Origin: Neospora caninum Liverpool
Taxonomy: Eukaryota; Apicomplexa; Conoidasida; Eucoccidiorida; Sarcocystidae
NCBI RefSeq assembly: GCF_000208865.1
Contig: NC_018394.1
Span: 765,635 to 829,634, forward strand
Reading direction: 5' to 3'
DNA: 64,000 nt
The position numbers were made by a program, and so were the translations under genes. The notes under the pieces are model-generated. The model searched no databases and was not told the DNA's origin. It saw only the letters and a program-made list of their open reading frames with translations. Positions 13,277 through 26,057 of this stretch are shown piece by piece (within the stretch, counting starts at the first letter, position 1; each line of letters begins with the position of its first letter).

Positions 13277-14128
13277 TTTAGGCCGGAATACGAGGAAGGC
13301 CGGTAGGTGGTTTTGATCGTGGTGCTGATCGGCTCCAAAGCGGAGGAGAAAAAGGAGAGTTAAGGCGCGAAGGGCGCGGCCAGAGATTTGTCGGATAAAA
13401 GACTGGCAAGGCAGAGAGGTAACGGCCAGGGAGAAGAACGAGATCGAAAAGGGGGACACAAAGCAAGACAGACAAAACCACTTTAAAAAGGGGGACCAGA
13501 GGAGACAGGCGACACAGGGCCGCTGCCGACAATCGTGGAAGAGACACACGGCACACATCGACGTGCGCCCCGTTGAGCGAGACATCGCACCAGCTCTGAG
13601 CGTCTCTCTCTTCTCTGTGTCTACTTCTATTTCTGCTAGTACACACCTCTATCTGTGCCTCTGTTTCTGTGTGTCTCTACATCTGGGCGCGTGCGCCGTT
13701 GCGCGAGTTTTCTTTCTTCGTTGCGAAGAGCCGCGCGTGAGGCTCAGCGTCGCGTGTCGCTTCCGACACGAGCGGCTTGTGCGTTCGAAGCGGAGAGGCC
13801 AAGAAGAGAAAACGGAGGAAGAAACGAGAAGAGCGAAGGCTGCGCTGACCAGCGATCAACTTAAAAACATCTCGTTCGAAACTCGTGTCTGGCGCAGCTG
13901 CGCAGTTGTGTTTTGATCACAGACACGGAGACCGCTCCACAGGGAAAAAATAGACTGCGGATTCGCGCTCTCTGAAGAGACGAAGACGTCTGAGGGTGCA
14001 CGGACATCTCTGCATGCACGTGCCAGAAGAACGCACACAGAGAGATGCTCCAGGGGCGGTGGCTCGGCGGAAAGAAACATAAAACTATGTGAACAAGTCT
14101 TCCATTTCACGTACATCCAGTTATATAT

Positions 14129-14130
<2 letters not shown>

Positions 14131-14168
<38 letters not shown>
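14131..14168. repeat. (TA)n microsatellite
   Basis: About 38 bases of uninterrupted TA, just beyond the RPN2 stop codon on the 3' side. Confidence 0.9.
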
Positions 14169-14173
<5 letters not shown>

Positions 14174-14489
14174 TGTGTGAAAGAAGGCTGGTGCGAATGT
14201 GCGTCTCTGATCGATTACTGGGATAACTGTATGATCGCAGCATCTCGATTTGTCATTCGAAAGGAGAGGGCACACGAAGACACGTGCAGTTTCTTTTCAC
14301 TTCGAGGGGCTGTGCGTCACACGAACAAGGCCTCTCCACAATCACACACTTCCAAGGGAATGCGTGTTCAACGGAACCTTTTCGTTCCTCTCTTCAACGT
14401 CGCGTTCTCTCGGTCCGTCTCTCCTCTCGTTTTGATCTGTGGCTAGCCTCCCTCTTCCCCTTTCGTCTGGTTTTTTCCGCGCAACTCCT

Positions 14490-14815
14490 TCAGCCAGACC
14501 ACTCGAAGGGCGTGAACGGCTCAGGCTCTTTTTCTTCCGCCGACTTCTCTTCCGGCGCGGGCGTTTCCCCGCGAGGCTCCAGGAACTCGTCCGGCTCGCT
14601 GGGTCTGCAAAAGAAGCAAAAGACGGCTCAAACGCCATTCCAGCGTCCCTCACAACTGCATGCACATGCACACCTATCTACATCTAAAGCCAGGGGCGAC
14701 AGCGGGACCCTAAACCTGTCGAATTTTTTATCAACAAAGTGCGCGCGAATCGATTCGGCCACACATCCACAAACACGGCCCAGACCCACCGATCCACCTC
14801 TCACATGCACTTCCG

Positions 14816-14858
<43 letters not shown>

Positions 14859-17800
14859 GCGTTTATATGTGCATCTATCTGCATGTGCATGCATCCAGAT
14901 GTAGATATAAGAAGAGAGATGGAGTTCAAAAGTATCTGGTTTTTGTGCTGACCGGGTATCTCTTAGAAGGACGAAGCCTGCTTTGCGCCCAGGGAAGATA
15001 GGCTGGTAGCGCGAGTTCGCCAGCAGCTGAATGCAAGGTTGTTGCTGGGGCAGAACTCGGCACGGATTCTTCAGCTCCACCTGCAGGGAAGAAAGAAAAA
15101 CGGAATGCAACACTACACGCCACCGGCTTCGGCCGGTACTCCTCTTTGCGTCGCACACAAGGTTTGCAAGGCAGCAAAAGGCCAATTCCGGCGAATTTTC
15201 ATTCCACGCTTTTGCTGCTCTAAGCAAAGCAAAGGGACGAAACGTTTTTTTTTAAAAAAATGAGAAAACAATACGATGAAAAGAAAAATACAGCTGATGC
15301 CGCCCTGGAAAAAAATTAAGTCTCATTTTTGCCCCAAAGGAAAAAAAGGCGAACGACTTGCAGCAAGAAGCAAGAGAATGAACATGCAGAAGATGCGCCT
15401 TACTTCCTTTCCAGCGCCGTCTTTGCCCTCGTCGTCTCCCTCCTTCTCTGTCTTGCTCTTTGCCTCCTCGCCTCTGCAAAAAAAGACAAACGCATGGGTA
15501 CCACTTACACACAGGTGTATATAACTCCATCAGAGAACATCTATATACACCGATATACATCATGTAAATATATATATATATATATGTATATTTACGTGGA
15601 ATTTTCATGCTCATTCTGACATGTTTGTGCGTGTCGAAACGTAACACACGGGCATTTTTGAGCCGTACTTTTCCTCTGTGTCGACATCCATGGCAGCTGC
15701 GTCTGTCGACCTGTGGACGAAAAGAGACACCAGACAGATGCAAGAGAGATGACCTTTCACAACTCACCGAAGAGCGACCCAAAAGAAACATGTATCCCCA
15801 GAGGCGTATCCCATGACATTCTCGGCGAGCTCACGCGAGAACGACAGAGTTGCAGGCGTACGCGACCAAAGGACACAGGGGGACAAAGAGAGACAGGGCC
15901 CCGGCGACGAAGGAGGGAGAGAAAAGAGGGAAAAGGAGGAAAATCCTACTTCTTGGGCACTTCATCTTCCTTCTTCGCGGGCTCCTCGTCAACGTCCATG
16001 GCTGTTTGAAACGAGCACAGGAAACAAACGAGAGAGCGGGAAGTGTGACAAAACCGTTGAACGCAGTTGGACGCGGGACGCAGCCTTCGCTTCCGCGTTT
16101 CTGCACGCTTCGGAGAGAAAACGAAAAACCCATGTGCCTGTCGCTGAAACACTTGGAGACGCGGCGCTTCGTCGATTACGGATAAATCAAAGGCTGTGCA
16201 TGCGCCGGGAGAAAAGAGTCCCTCTGTGCCTGCATGCAGTTCGTTCCCACGAATCCCCCACTGGCCACGACGTAGAGAAGATCTCTGCGAAACCGCCAGG
16301 AAAGACAAAAAGGCGTGCACTGTGTCGAGAAGCAGCCCACACACAGGCAGCAGTTGTCTCCTGTCTCCGTCTCGAGATCACTCCGGCTGTACGCGTGGGT
16401 GGGCGGGCACTTACCGTCGGCGCCTTTCGTGCTCTCCTGGGAGGGTTCTTTCTTCTCTTCCTGGTTTTCCTTCTTTTTCTGCTCCTGGAGCTTTCTGTTT
16501 CGTTTCGCCGTGGTGCTCAGCACGGCCTTGATGGTTTGCTTCTTTCCTTCCTTCTTCTCCAGACTGGCGAGGGACGGCACGTACGCAAACTGTCCCTTCT
16601 TCGCGCCCACACAAGCGACCGTCCAACCTGCGGGCACTCGCAGCTTGCTCAGACCCGCCACGTACGGCTCATGCGTTTCCTCGCGAGACACCAAAGACTC
16701 GTTCTTCTCTCCAGATTCCGCCGCCTTCTCGTCCTCTTCTCGCTTCTCTTTCTCCTCTTTCTCCTCTTTCGCCTTCTCGTCTTTCTCGCCCTTCTCTCCC
16801 GCTTTCTCCGAGGAAGCGGACGCGCTGGCGGGCTTTTTTTTGATGGCGTGGGCGCTCGAGACGGTGAGGCCGATGAGCGCCGAAGGCGCGAAGGACAGCG
16901 CCACCATGTGAATCAGCGGGTACCAATACCAGAGCTGGAAGGCGAGGCAAAACCCCACAGCTGCCTCCTGGCGCAAAACGCCGCTGGCCGAAAACATCGA
17001 GGCCACGACGTTTCGTCCCTGAAGCGAAAAACACACACGACTCTCCTTAGTCTTTCCACCACTTTCCCTCTTCTCTCTCCTGTGTCGTTCACCTCCTTTT
17101 CTTTCCCTCTCGTGGATGCCTTTCCCCTCTGTTCTCTCGCTGGGCTTTGCATCAGGCCTGCCTAGCAACGTCCGCAGGGAATCAGGATCTATCCAAAAAC
17201 GCCTGTGTCGCCTACTCTCAGGTTTCGAGAACCCCTCTCGACGAAAAACGGGAACGCCCGTCGCCCCGGGCACTTGGTTTCCTTTTCTTCCCCCGTTCTC
17301 TCACTCCTGCGTCGATGAGCCCGGAGGCCAGGAGGGCGCCGAATCGCGCCATGACGTCTTCGTGCTTGTCGGCGATCACGCGTTGAAACTGCTGGCGCAC
17401 TGCTCCGGCTTCGCTGCATGCGGCGTCGGGGACTTGCTGGAGAACAAAGCCGAGACCGATGAAGGCGCCTGCAGGAAAGGAAAATGGACAACACGCGTCA
17501 ATCCAGCAAGAGACACAAACGAGAAAAAGGTCGGGACGAAGACACGAGACATCGAGACACAGCCATGCGTCTTCTCTCTGGCTGCATAAAAGCCCGCCGC
17601 CCCGTTTTCTTCGCATTTTCGGACAAAGTGCACCCTCTCCCCGACGAGAGAGGTCCGCGACGCGCCCCGTGATCTGTCTCTCCTGCACTCCTTTGCCTAA
17701 CTGATTAGCACCTGCACATACACAACTTTCTACAGGCGCATTCACAGATGTACATACAGGTGAACATGTATGTGCATGCATGGGTTGGTGTGTGCCTGGA

Positions 17801-19511
17801 GGATTTCGTGTACGTTTCGTTTCCCTTTTCCTTTGCGAACCTTGGCGAACGAAGTCTGTGGAGTCGTTGGAAAGCGGCAGGAGGAGATCAACGACTTCCT
17901 TCCGGCCCGTGCCTGCAGAGGCCATGCCGAGGGCGAGAGCCGCGCCGTACCGCACGTGGGGGTTGAAGGATCCGCTCAAGATTTTGAGGATTTGCGCAAG
18001 CTGAGCGAGGCGAGCGAAAAGACCAGCACACAGGGAGTTTGTGGAAGGCCAGGAGACCCATTCTACGTGCAACGCGGAGAGTCTCTCTCCGCCAGTTTTT
18101 GTCTGACTGGTTTGCGCCCTGAGCACGTGCGGAAGAAAAAGGTTCGCCGCTAGACACAGCCCAGAGTGCACGAGAAGTGGAGACAGAAAAAGCGAGACGT
18201 GCAGACGGGGGAAGAAGGCTTCGAAGTCAGGGTTAAGAGACGCGACAGAAAGGAGACTTTCTAGCGCGAGCACGGAACAGGCTTACCTGCTGCCTGTCTC
18301 CACAGAGGACGAAGCCGAGAGCGATCACTGCTGCACGTCGCACATCGTCGCTGACGTCGGAGACGGAGACGTGGAGAAGGCGGCGAATTGCGCTGCTCTG
18401 TAGAGACAGGAAAAAGCGACCGACTACTCACATGGAACACGACCGCGCAGGAAACAGACGCGAAAAGGAACTGAACGAAAGCGGAAGGAAGGCCCAGGCG
18501 GGGACAGGCACCGCTGTGTGGAAGAAGAAACGGTAGGCAACACGATGGAGACCGAAACCAGCGAGAAAGGAGAGAGACAACGACGGGGGACAGGCAGGGA
18601 CTGAAGGCTCGAATAAAGGAAAGACCCAGGCGCCTTCTCTCTTTTTGTGTCTTGAGATCCTCGCTTTCCTCCTCCCCTCCGTGCCTCCCTGTGCCACCAA
18701 CCGCACACTGGAAGAAAGAGACGCTTCTTCTTTCTGCTGTCGGAGAAGAAAACAGAAACACACTCTCTCGCTTTCTCTTTTTTGCTGCCTCTCTTGTGCG
18801 TGTGAATTGTGGATTTCTTTGTCGCAAGTGAACGTCGCTTTCCTACGTTCGCGGTCGCGCAGTAGGCCATGGCGATGGTGAACATGCCTCCGTAGCGGAT
18901 GAGCGCGTCGCTCTCCTTGCTACACAGCTGATCAATCAAAGCGTCAGCCTGCAGCGCATGCAAGGAACGCAAAAACAAACTGAAGGCATGGCTTCTGCTT
19001 GCCACCCCCCCCCNNNNNNNNNNNNNNNNNNNNNNNNNNNNNNNNNNNNNNNNNNNNNNNNNNNNNNNNNNNNNNNNNNNNNNNNNNNNNNNNNNNNNNN
19101 NNNNNNNNNNNNNGGCTCTATTAAAGGAAAAACCCCGGCGCCTCTTTTCTTTTTTGGGGTTTAGAACTCTGGTTTTCTTCCTTCCCTCCAGGCCCCCCGG
19201 GGCCCCCCAACCCCCCACGGGAAAAAAGAGAGTTTTTTTTTTTTGGTTGTGGGAAAAGAAAACAGAGACCCCCTTTTTTAGTTTTTTTTTTTGGGTCCCT
19301 TTTTTGTGGGTGGAAAATGGGGGTTTTTTTTTGCCCAAGAGAAGTGCCCTTTTCTACATTTGGGGGCGCCCAATTGACCATGGCGGTGGGGAACCTGCCC
19401 CCGTGGGGGATGGGGGCGTTGCTTTCCTTGTCACACAGCGGATCAAACAAAGGGTCCCCCCGCCGCGCCTCCAAGGAACGCAAAAACAAACGGGAGGGAT
19501 GGTTTTTTTTT

Positions 19512-19543
<32 letters not shown>

Positions 19544-22500
19544 AGTCCTCTCTCTTCGCGGCACATTTTCGCGCCTGCGCGGGTGAAGCCAGTTTTCCGA
19601 CTCACCTCTTGCTCCTTCTTGAACATGAGCAGGGCGATCGCAATGCCGCAGGCTCGGCGGATCTTCTCGTGCTGGGTGTCTTGCGCGTAGGCGAGGAGCT
19701 CGGCAACTGCGGGCGCGTTCGCGCTGCCGAGGAGAAGAAGACCCGCACCCAAGGCCGCAGCCTCGCCTGCGACGGCGCTGTCCAGAAACAAGACTTGCTT
19801 CAAAGCTTCGTAAACCTCTGAAAGCAGAGAGGAACGGAGACAAAAAGCGACAAGTACGAGAAACGAGAACAGACCAGGGATAGGAGAAGAAACGAGGAAT
19901 GGAAGAGAGAAGCCACCGCACACGAGACTGCGGAGGAAACAAACGAAGGTCAGAAGCCGAAAATCGATGTAGGAAACTCCGAGACCGGCAACATGCAGAG
20001 GACGAGCGGGAACGCAGACGCAAAGAAGAAACGTCTGCACGGGAAAAGGAGACGCAAAGAAGAGGGAGTATGGCAGAAAGAGAAAAAGACAGCAGCGACA
20101 CTCTTTCTTTCCTTATTTTGGTTTCGGCTCCTGTGTCCCGGCTCGCTTTCTTGTGAGCGGAGGTGCGGTCTCCGCCCTTCGGGCTGTCTCCACAAAACTC
20201 GGCACCGCGCTGCGTGTCGCTTCCCTTCGCCATCTTTTTTGCGTTCGTGGCCCACCCGAGTCGTCTGCGTTTCCCATGCACACGAGACCGAGGCCGAGAC
20301 AACACCCCTGCTGCCTCGGCTCGCTCGCGGTCCCTGCGGCCTGCAGCTGCTCGAGGAGATAGTCGCGAACCGAAGAAGAAGGCTGGTTGGCGCTGATCAA
20401 CCCCAGCGCGTAGAAGGCGCCGCCCTCGCTGTACGGCGAAGACGAAGCAGACGACGACGCAGGCAGGTACGTGCGCAGGAGCTTCATGCTGTCGCGCACG
20501 TGACCCTGACACAAAAAAAGCCAGAGAGCCAGAATGAGAGAGGAAGAGAAGAGCGAGAATGAGAGAGGAAGAGAAGAGCGAGAAGGAGAGAGGAAGAGAA
20601 GAGCGAGGAGGAGAGAGACACAACGGAAGAGCGCTCGGGAGGAAGGACGTGGAGACGAGAGATAGAAATACTTCGAATGGAGGCAGGAGCAGGAAACGAC
20701 AAAGCAGAGAACAGGCACTGTTGCAGGAGAGAACGCGCCTCCTGAGACGAGACGTGCTCTACCAGTGTCCCCAGCGTATCCTGAACACATCCACGCCCAC
20801 TCTGCGACTACAAGCTTCACCTGAAACACCTGTGCATAAAACTCCCGTTTCAAACAAACCTGGAAAGTCGAAGGGAAACCACGATGGGTACTACCCAACA
20901 CACATATATACATTAATGTATTTGTGATAGAAGCAGCACGATGCAGAAGATCACACAGGGAGAAAAAGCTGGAGAGAAAGCTGGCAGGGATGTGTCTGCA
21001 TGTCACACAGCGGCGGGCGACTGTTCTTTTTTGCCCCCGGCGCACGTACAGACTCACCTTGTGAACGACACCGAGAGAGGCTGTGGCGGAGAACCGAGCC
21101 CAGTTGCTGGCCCGAGCCATCCAGTCCAAGTTGCAGCGCAGGAAGACATCGCAGGAGGTGCCTGCAATCGGCGAGGAAAAAGGTGAAAAAGATGTGAAGA
21201 AAGAGGAGATGGAGGAGAGTGTGAAGAAAGAGGAGAAAGAGGAGAAAGGGGAGCGCGGGAACGCCAGGGGGGGAACGAGAGTCAACGAGAGAGATCGACA
21301 GCCCGAGACGAACGGCGCGAAGAAAACGAGGTCAAGGGGACAGTTTGCCAGAGAAGGCAAAGAGAGAGACGAGAAGAGGGAAAGACGAGTGGGGAACGCG
21401 AAAAGGACGAGCAGCGAAATGGTCTACCTGCTTGCATGAGCATGTGGCTGAGGACGACGCCGTGATGCAGGAGAGAAGACCGGGTGTCGATCGACCGCTG
21501 AGAGAGAACGCAACGAGGAAGTATCCAGAAACGGGGAAGCATCAAATGTCTGTTAAGGCTGCAGTCCATCTCGGGGCGACGCCTCTCGCGTCTTTCCCTT
21601 CATCTCTGCATCTCGACGCAGGACCCGAGAAGTTCGATGGACACTTTAAAAAACCAAGACTGGCCCGCCCGTGCACAGAGGGAGAGACTCGAAAAGGCAC
21701 CAAATCAAGAAATGCAGAGGCGCACAGGGAAACACATGCCCCCGACGCTGGAGAAGCCTCCAGAGAGATCAAGAGAGCGATCGGAGAGACACGAGAAAAG
21801 AGGGACAGTTTCCGAGTAGGTATGCGACGGCAGGTCGGGGGTTCTGAGCGCTGGACTGCCTGTGCCCGTGAGAATGCCCTAGCGCCTCTTGTGCGGATTC
21901 CCCGTCCCCCAGCAAACGGACTTGGTACAGATCGAGGAGCATCAAATCCGTGTGGTTCTCGCGCTGCAGGAACTGGTTGCTGAACGCCGTCTGTGCCTCG
22001 CCGCTCAAAATGGATCTCAGCAGTTTCTTCTGCACACACGTCCAGACAGAACCCTCAGGAACAGCCGAGAGAGTGCAGAGAGAGAGGGAAGTGGGCGAAG
22101 CGCGTCCACCCAAAGGACGGAACCTGGACGCAGCCAGAGACGGGGAGCGCCCCGAAGAAAAAAAGGCAAAAAAAGCATGCAGTCAACAGGAACACCGGGG
22201 CCTCCGAGAGACGAAGGCGCGCGAGGCGCGCGCGCCTCGTCTCTCCACGCCTATCTCAGACAGCTCGCCTGTCTCTCGCGGTCTCTCTCTTGTCACCCCA
22301 CACGTTTTCTTCTCCGCACGTTTCGCCTTTCGCCCCGCTCCACAGCCCGTACCTTTTTCTCTGCCTCGGTTTCAACTTCCTTCTTCTCTTCCTTCTCGTC
22401 CTGGACCGCTGCGTCTGAGGCCGTTCCATTTGGTGTCGCTGTCTCTCCGCCCTCCGTCGCGTCTCCTGCAGCCGGCGCGGGGGGCTCTGGAGCCCGCAGG

Positions 22501-25500
22501 AGTGGGTGGTCGAGCAGAGCTTGCTGGAAGGGCTGGCTCTCTGTAGAGACAAAATTCAACAGAAAAACATCCCCGATCGACAGCAACGCTCCACCCTTCT
22601 CCCCGTCCTTTTTCTCTCTACTATCTCTCTCCCGTTTCCTTCTCTCATTCCTTTTCTCCCGCTGCGCTCTGCCTCCAGCGTCTTCGCGCCTGCCTGCGCG
22701 CTCGGCTGCCTCCGTGCGTGTCTGGAGACTTCCACCCAGCCTTCCCAAGCGCCCCGGCACGTCTTCCTCGCGTGCGGTCCCCTGCTTCCCCTGTACCTGT
22801 CGCTGTTTCTGCTCTTTCTTCTCTTCTTCCCCTCACGTCGTGTGCCCCGCTGCGTACCCATCTGCAGGATGTCGAAGGCGATTTGGCAAGCCATCAAAAC
22901 GCCCTCTTCTTCGCGGCTCGGGTCCTCCTGGGGCTGCAACAGTCGATGGAGCAGCTCGGCGACCCGACCGCTCTCGTCCCGCTCCACGAGGCACCGACAG
23001 AGTCCGGAGTAGACGAGGCCTCGAACTTCGGCGCGCCCGGGACCAAAGCTGGTCGCCTCCGCGCCGGCTGTCGAGGCGGCACTCGGGAAGTCGTACAGGG
23101 GAAGACACTTCTCGAACTCCGCCGTCAACAGCGAGATTATTTGTGACCGGAAAAACTTGGACGAAATGAGCGTCTGAATGTGGTCCAGACAGTACTGCAA
23201 AAACACAAAGCGCCGAGACCGAAGCGGTCATCCTTAATTAATCTAGGCCGGTGGAATGCCTCAAAGTTTCTAGCCGGAAAGCCGGCAGACCGCCGCGGCT
23301 GTACAGGGGCGGACGAAGCCCCGCGAAGGCACGAGAAAAACAGGTCGAGAGCCTTTCTCTCGAGGGCCTGCGGCGGAGGGCGGTGTTCGGGAGCGCATGC
23401 AGAGACGAGGGGAAAGGACAAAACAGCCCTTTCCCGGCGACCTGTGCCCGAGTTCGAACGGGCGCAGCGAGAGAAGGATCCGCAAGAAGCGCGCGTGACA
23501 GGCCGCAAACGCGAGACAGGGTAGAGCCAAAAGGAGGGTGCGAGAATTCGCATGCGTACAGACTATGGGCGCGCAGGCATTTCGCCTCATAGGAAAGCGC
23601 CTGGAGCGTTTCGGCCTCATCTGCAACGCCTCTCTGCGCTCCACCCCCAGAAACGCAACACACGAGCTACGCAAACCGACAACTACACGCGTTCACACAT
23701 GCACAGAGAGGTCCAAACAAGTCTCTGCCGGAAGAGGTATTCAAATGCATGTGAAAATGCAGACGCAAAAATATGTAAATAGACACATGCAAACACGTGC
23801 ATATATATATATATATATATATATGATGTATGCATATCAATATCGATGTGAAGATGTGGTTGTGTGCACCGAGTGAGTCAAAACTGCATTCGAAAAGAGT
23901 CTGTGACGGCGTGGCATCTAGGGGTGTTTTCACGGCGGGGCTTTACCAGCATAAGTTGGCAGTGCGAGTTCGGGTCGGTCGGCGGGAGAGCGCGGGCTCG
24001 GGGGGAGTTAAAGATCGCCTGGACGAGGTCCAATCTCCTGGCGTCGAAGGCGATGCCGAGAGCGTACAGAGGGCCCTCGCCCTGTGTGCAAACTTCCAGC
24101 AGGCGCTTCACCACGCCTTCCACGGCTTCGTTCAGCGCAGCGGAGGAGGCGGCTGAAACAAAGAGACCGGAAACAGAGAAGCGCGTCAGTCTCGAAGAAG
24201 GAAACGCAAGGTGGTCCGAGACAAGCGACAGAATCGCGAGGACAGACAGCGAGAGACACACTCCAAGAGAAGCTTAGGTACGAGAGGGAAACAAAATTAT
24301 CGTGGATCGCACACTCTCCTCGAGCGAAAACACAGAACCTGGTTCTCGATCACAAAACGAAACGACAGGCAAATGCGTCTCAAAATCACTAAACGCGTTG
24401 ATCCGGCGAGATGTAACACACGCGAACGCACCATCTTGGCCGTCTTCCATGTCCTCTTCTGGGAGCTGTACAGACACCTGGCGACCGGCGGCGAGCTGCT
24501 GGGGCGCGAAGTCTCGCAGGCCGTTTCGAATGAATGTGTCGACGCATTCGGCTGCAAAAAGACGCACTCGAGAAGCCGTATCTGCCACAAAAGTGCTTCC
24601 CTCGTCCTGAGTGCCTTCTGTCTTCCCTCTTGACATCTCCCTGTGGTGTCCATCGCCCTACGGCTCTCCCTCCCGTCAGCCTCGCACGTATACATATCTA
24701 TACACATCTGTATACATCTAAAAGTATGTACATATACATATATATATGTACATGTAGATGCAGACATACGGAATGACATATATATATACATCGGTGCGTA
24801 CGCGACAGGGATGCATGCGCCCATCTATTTGTTCCTCCCTTCAGTTACAAATACGCACGTCCCCTCGTTGATTCTGCAAGCGCAGGTCTGATGTGAGTCA
24901 CAAGAACGTTCCAGATCCGCAAAGCGCGCGTTTACCTAAGATGCGTTGGACGTAGAGCGACTTTTGGGTGATGTCGAACCATTTGCCAGAGCCGAGAGCG
25001 AACTTCATCGCCTCGCCGTACTCCTCCAGATGGAAGTACACCCGACTCGCAATGTAGCCTGCGAGCTGTCTCTCCGCGAACGACTCGTCTTCGTACAGCT
25101 CCTCGCTGACGTAGCCCGCAGAGAGACAGCAAAGAAAAAACGCAGTGAGGCACAGACTCCGAAAGCTACCAAAAGTTACAGACGCATGTCTCCAGCAGGC
25201 ACACACATACCAGTCAACCCCAAAACTTCACCGTGTGCGTGTAGATGTGCACGTGAAAGCACCACATATAAATATATATATATATATATTTAGGTGCATA
25301 TATTTATCCAGAGAGAGATACGTGAATGTATTCTTTGAGGTGTCGTATTTCTTGTATATGTGCCCGAAGACTGTGGTTCGTGCAGACCTCTCTCCATCGC
25401 CAAACAGACGTGTCGGTGGCTATCCAGTCTTCGTCGTTTAGATACATCCAAATGTCTCTACCTTGTATGTGCATACGTATCGTGCACATCTGTTCAAAAT

Positions 25501-26057
25501 GTGTATGTATGTCGTGTGTGAGAGTGGAGAGGCGTTTGAAGGAGAGACGAACACAAAGAGCATGTGGCAGCGCTAGCTTCGGCCTCCGGAAGCCAAAGGG
25601 GGCAACAGGGGAAAACGGCGGGGATGCGAAGACGTGGTTCGCAACAGAGGTAACGCCCAAGGCTCCCACCTAGGAATCCCATTTTATAATGTGTAACAGG
25701 GAGTCTAGCTTCAGTTGTTTTTCTTCGAACGGGAACACAGAGGCAGTGGCCGATCCCGCTGAAGAAAGAGGAATCTGTGTGCAGCTCTGCTCTCTTCACC
25801 CCTCCTTTCTTTTTCTTTTGTGGGGGGAGGACGCACATGTCCGCGAGGTAGTCGGCGATCTCCGTCCACCAAAGGTCGATCATTTGCAGGAGACGGTGAA
25901 GTGCAGCCGCTTGCAGGGCGGGATCTCGCTCGTGGAGCAACGCGAGAACGCCCGCGGCTGACGAGGCGGGAGGCGCCGCCGAGGGCCGTCCCATCGCCGA
26001 GCTGCTCGGGAGCGCCTTCCCAGAAGGCAGCAGCTGGGTGGCCACACCGGCGGACAT
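14490..26057 (-). CDS. RPN2: 26S proteasome regulatory subunit RPN2 / PSMD1
   Basis: Largest scaffold of the 19S base. I traced 21 exons in phase, giving 1177 aa: 26057-25837, 25105-24936, 24551-24432, 24152-23947, 23194-22858, 22540-22353, 22029-21922, 21497-21428, 21161-21058, 20505-20256, 19817-19606, 18948-18847, 18397-18287, 18000-17841, 17468-17305, 17018-16415, 16001-15950, 15710-15669, 15473-15404, 15080-14953, 14604-14490. Signatures in order: [21 protein letters not shown] near the N-terminus; proteasome/cyclosome repeats from about residue 450 to 860 ([73 protein letters not shown]); [17 protein letters not shown]; a Lys/Glu-rich stretch (about 900-1097) partly in tiny exons; then [13 protein letters not shown] and a C-terminus with EPEPF. 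Length is near the animal 950 aa plus inserts in the linker and N-terminal half. An assembly gap lies in the intron between exons 11 and 12. Confidence 0.95.
14819..14852. repeat. (TA)n microsatellite in RPN2 last intron
   Basis: About 34 bases of TA within the intron between the last two RPN2 exons. Confidence 0.9.
19014..19113. other. Assembly gap (100 N)
   Basis: Exactly 100 N, the usual placeholder for a gap of unknown length. It lies inside an RPN2 intron and directly follows a run of ten C. Confidence 0.99.
19114..19543. repeat. Low-quality duplicate of 18606-19013 (probable assembly artefact)
   Basis: Bases 19114 onward align almost without indels to 18606-19013, but with many substitutions and collapsed or extended homopolymers, ending in a run of about 31 C where the left copy ends in C10 before the N. 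It contains a corrupted image of RPN2 exon 12 (for example DPLCDKES against DQLCSKES). RPN2 phase needs this exon once only. The simplest reading is that the two contig ends overlap and the right end was extended with poor-quality read data. Confidence 0.85.
20531..20605. repeat. 25-bp tandem repeat, three copies
   Basis: Unit AGAATGAGAGAGGAAGAGAAG plus AGCG, repeated at 20531, 20556 and 20581 with one change in the third copy. It lies in the RPN2 intron before exon 10 and is purine-rich on the plus strand. Confidence 0.9.
23801..23824. repeat. (TA)n microsatellite in RPN2 intron
   Basis: About 24 bases of TA inside the intron between RPN2 exons 4 and 5. A similar tract lies near 25268-25291. 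Confidence 0.85.

Larger units (their letters stand above)
12424..14489. other. Convergent 3' region between CK2-alpha and RPN2
   Basis: The two genes converge here, so this should contain both 3' untranslated regions. It holds (TA)n tracts near 13237 and 14131 and several CT/AG-rich stretches. No open frame in it has splice support or a recognisable motif. Confidence 0.5.

Noticed and set aside
19121..19690. Apparent extra RPN2 coding exon right of the gap
   Set aside because: It is the corrupted copy of exon 12; including it would duplicate a repeat helix absent from RPN2 elsewhere.
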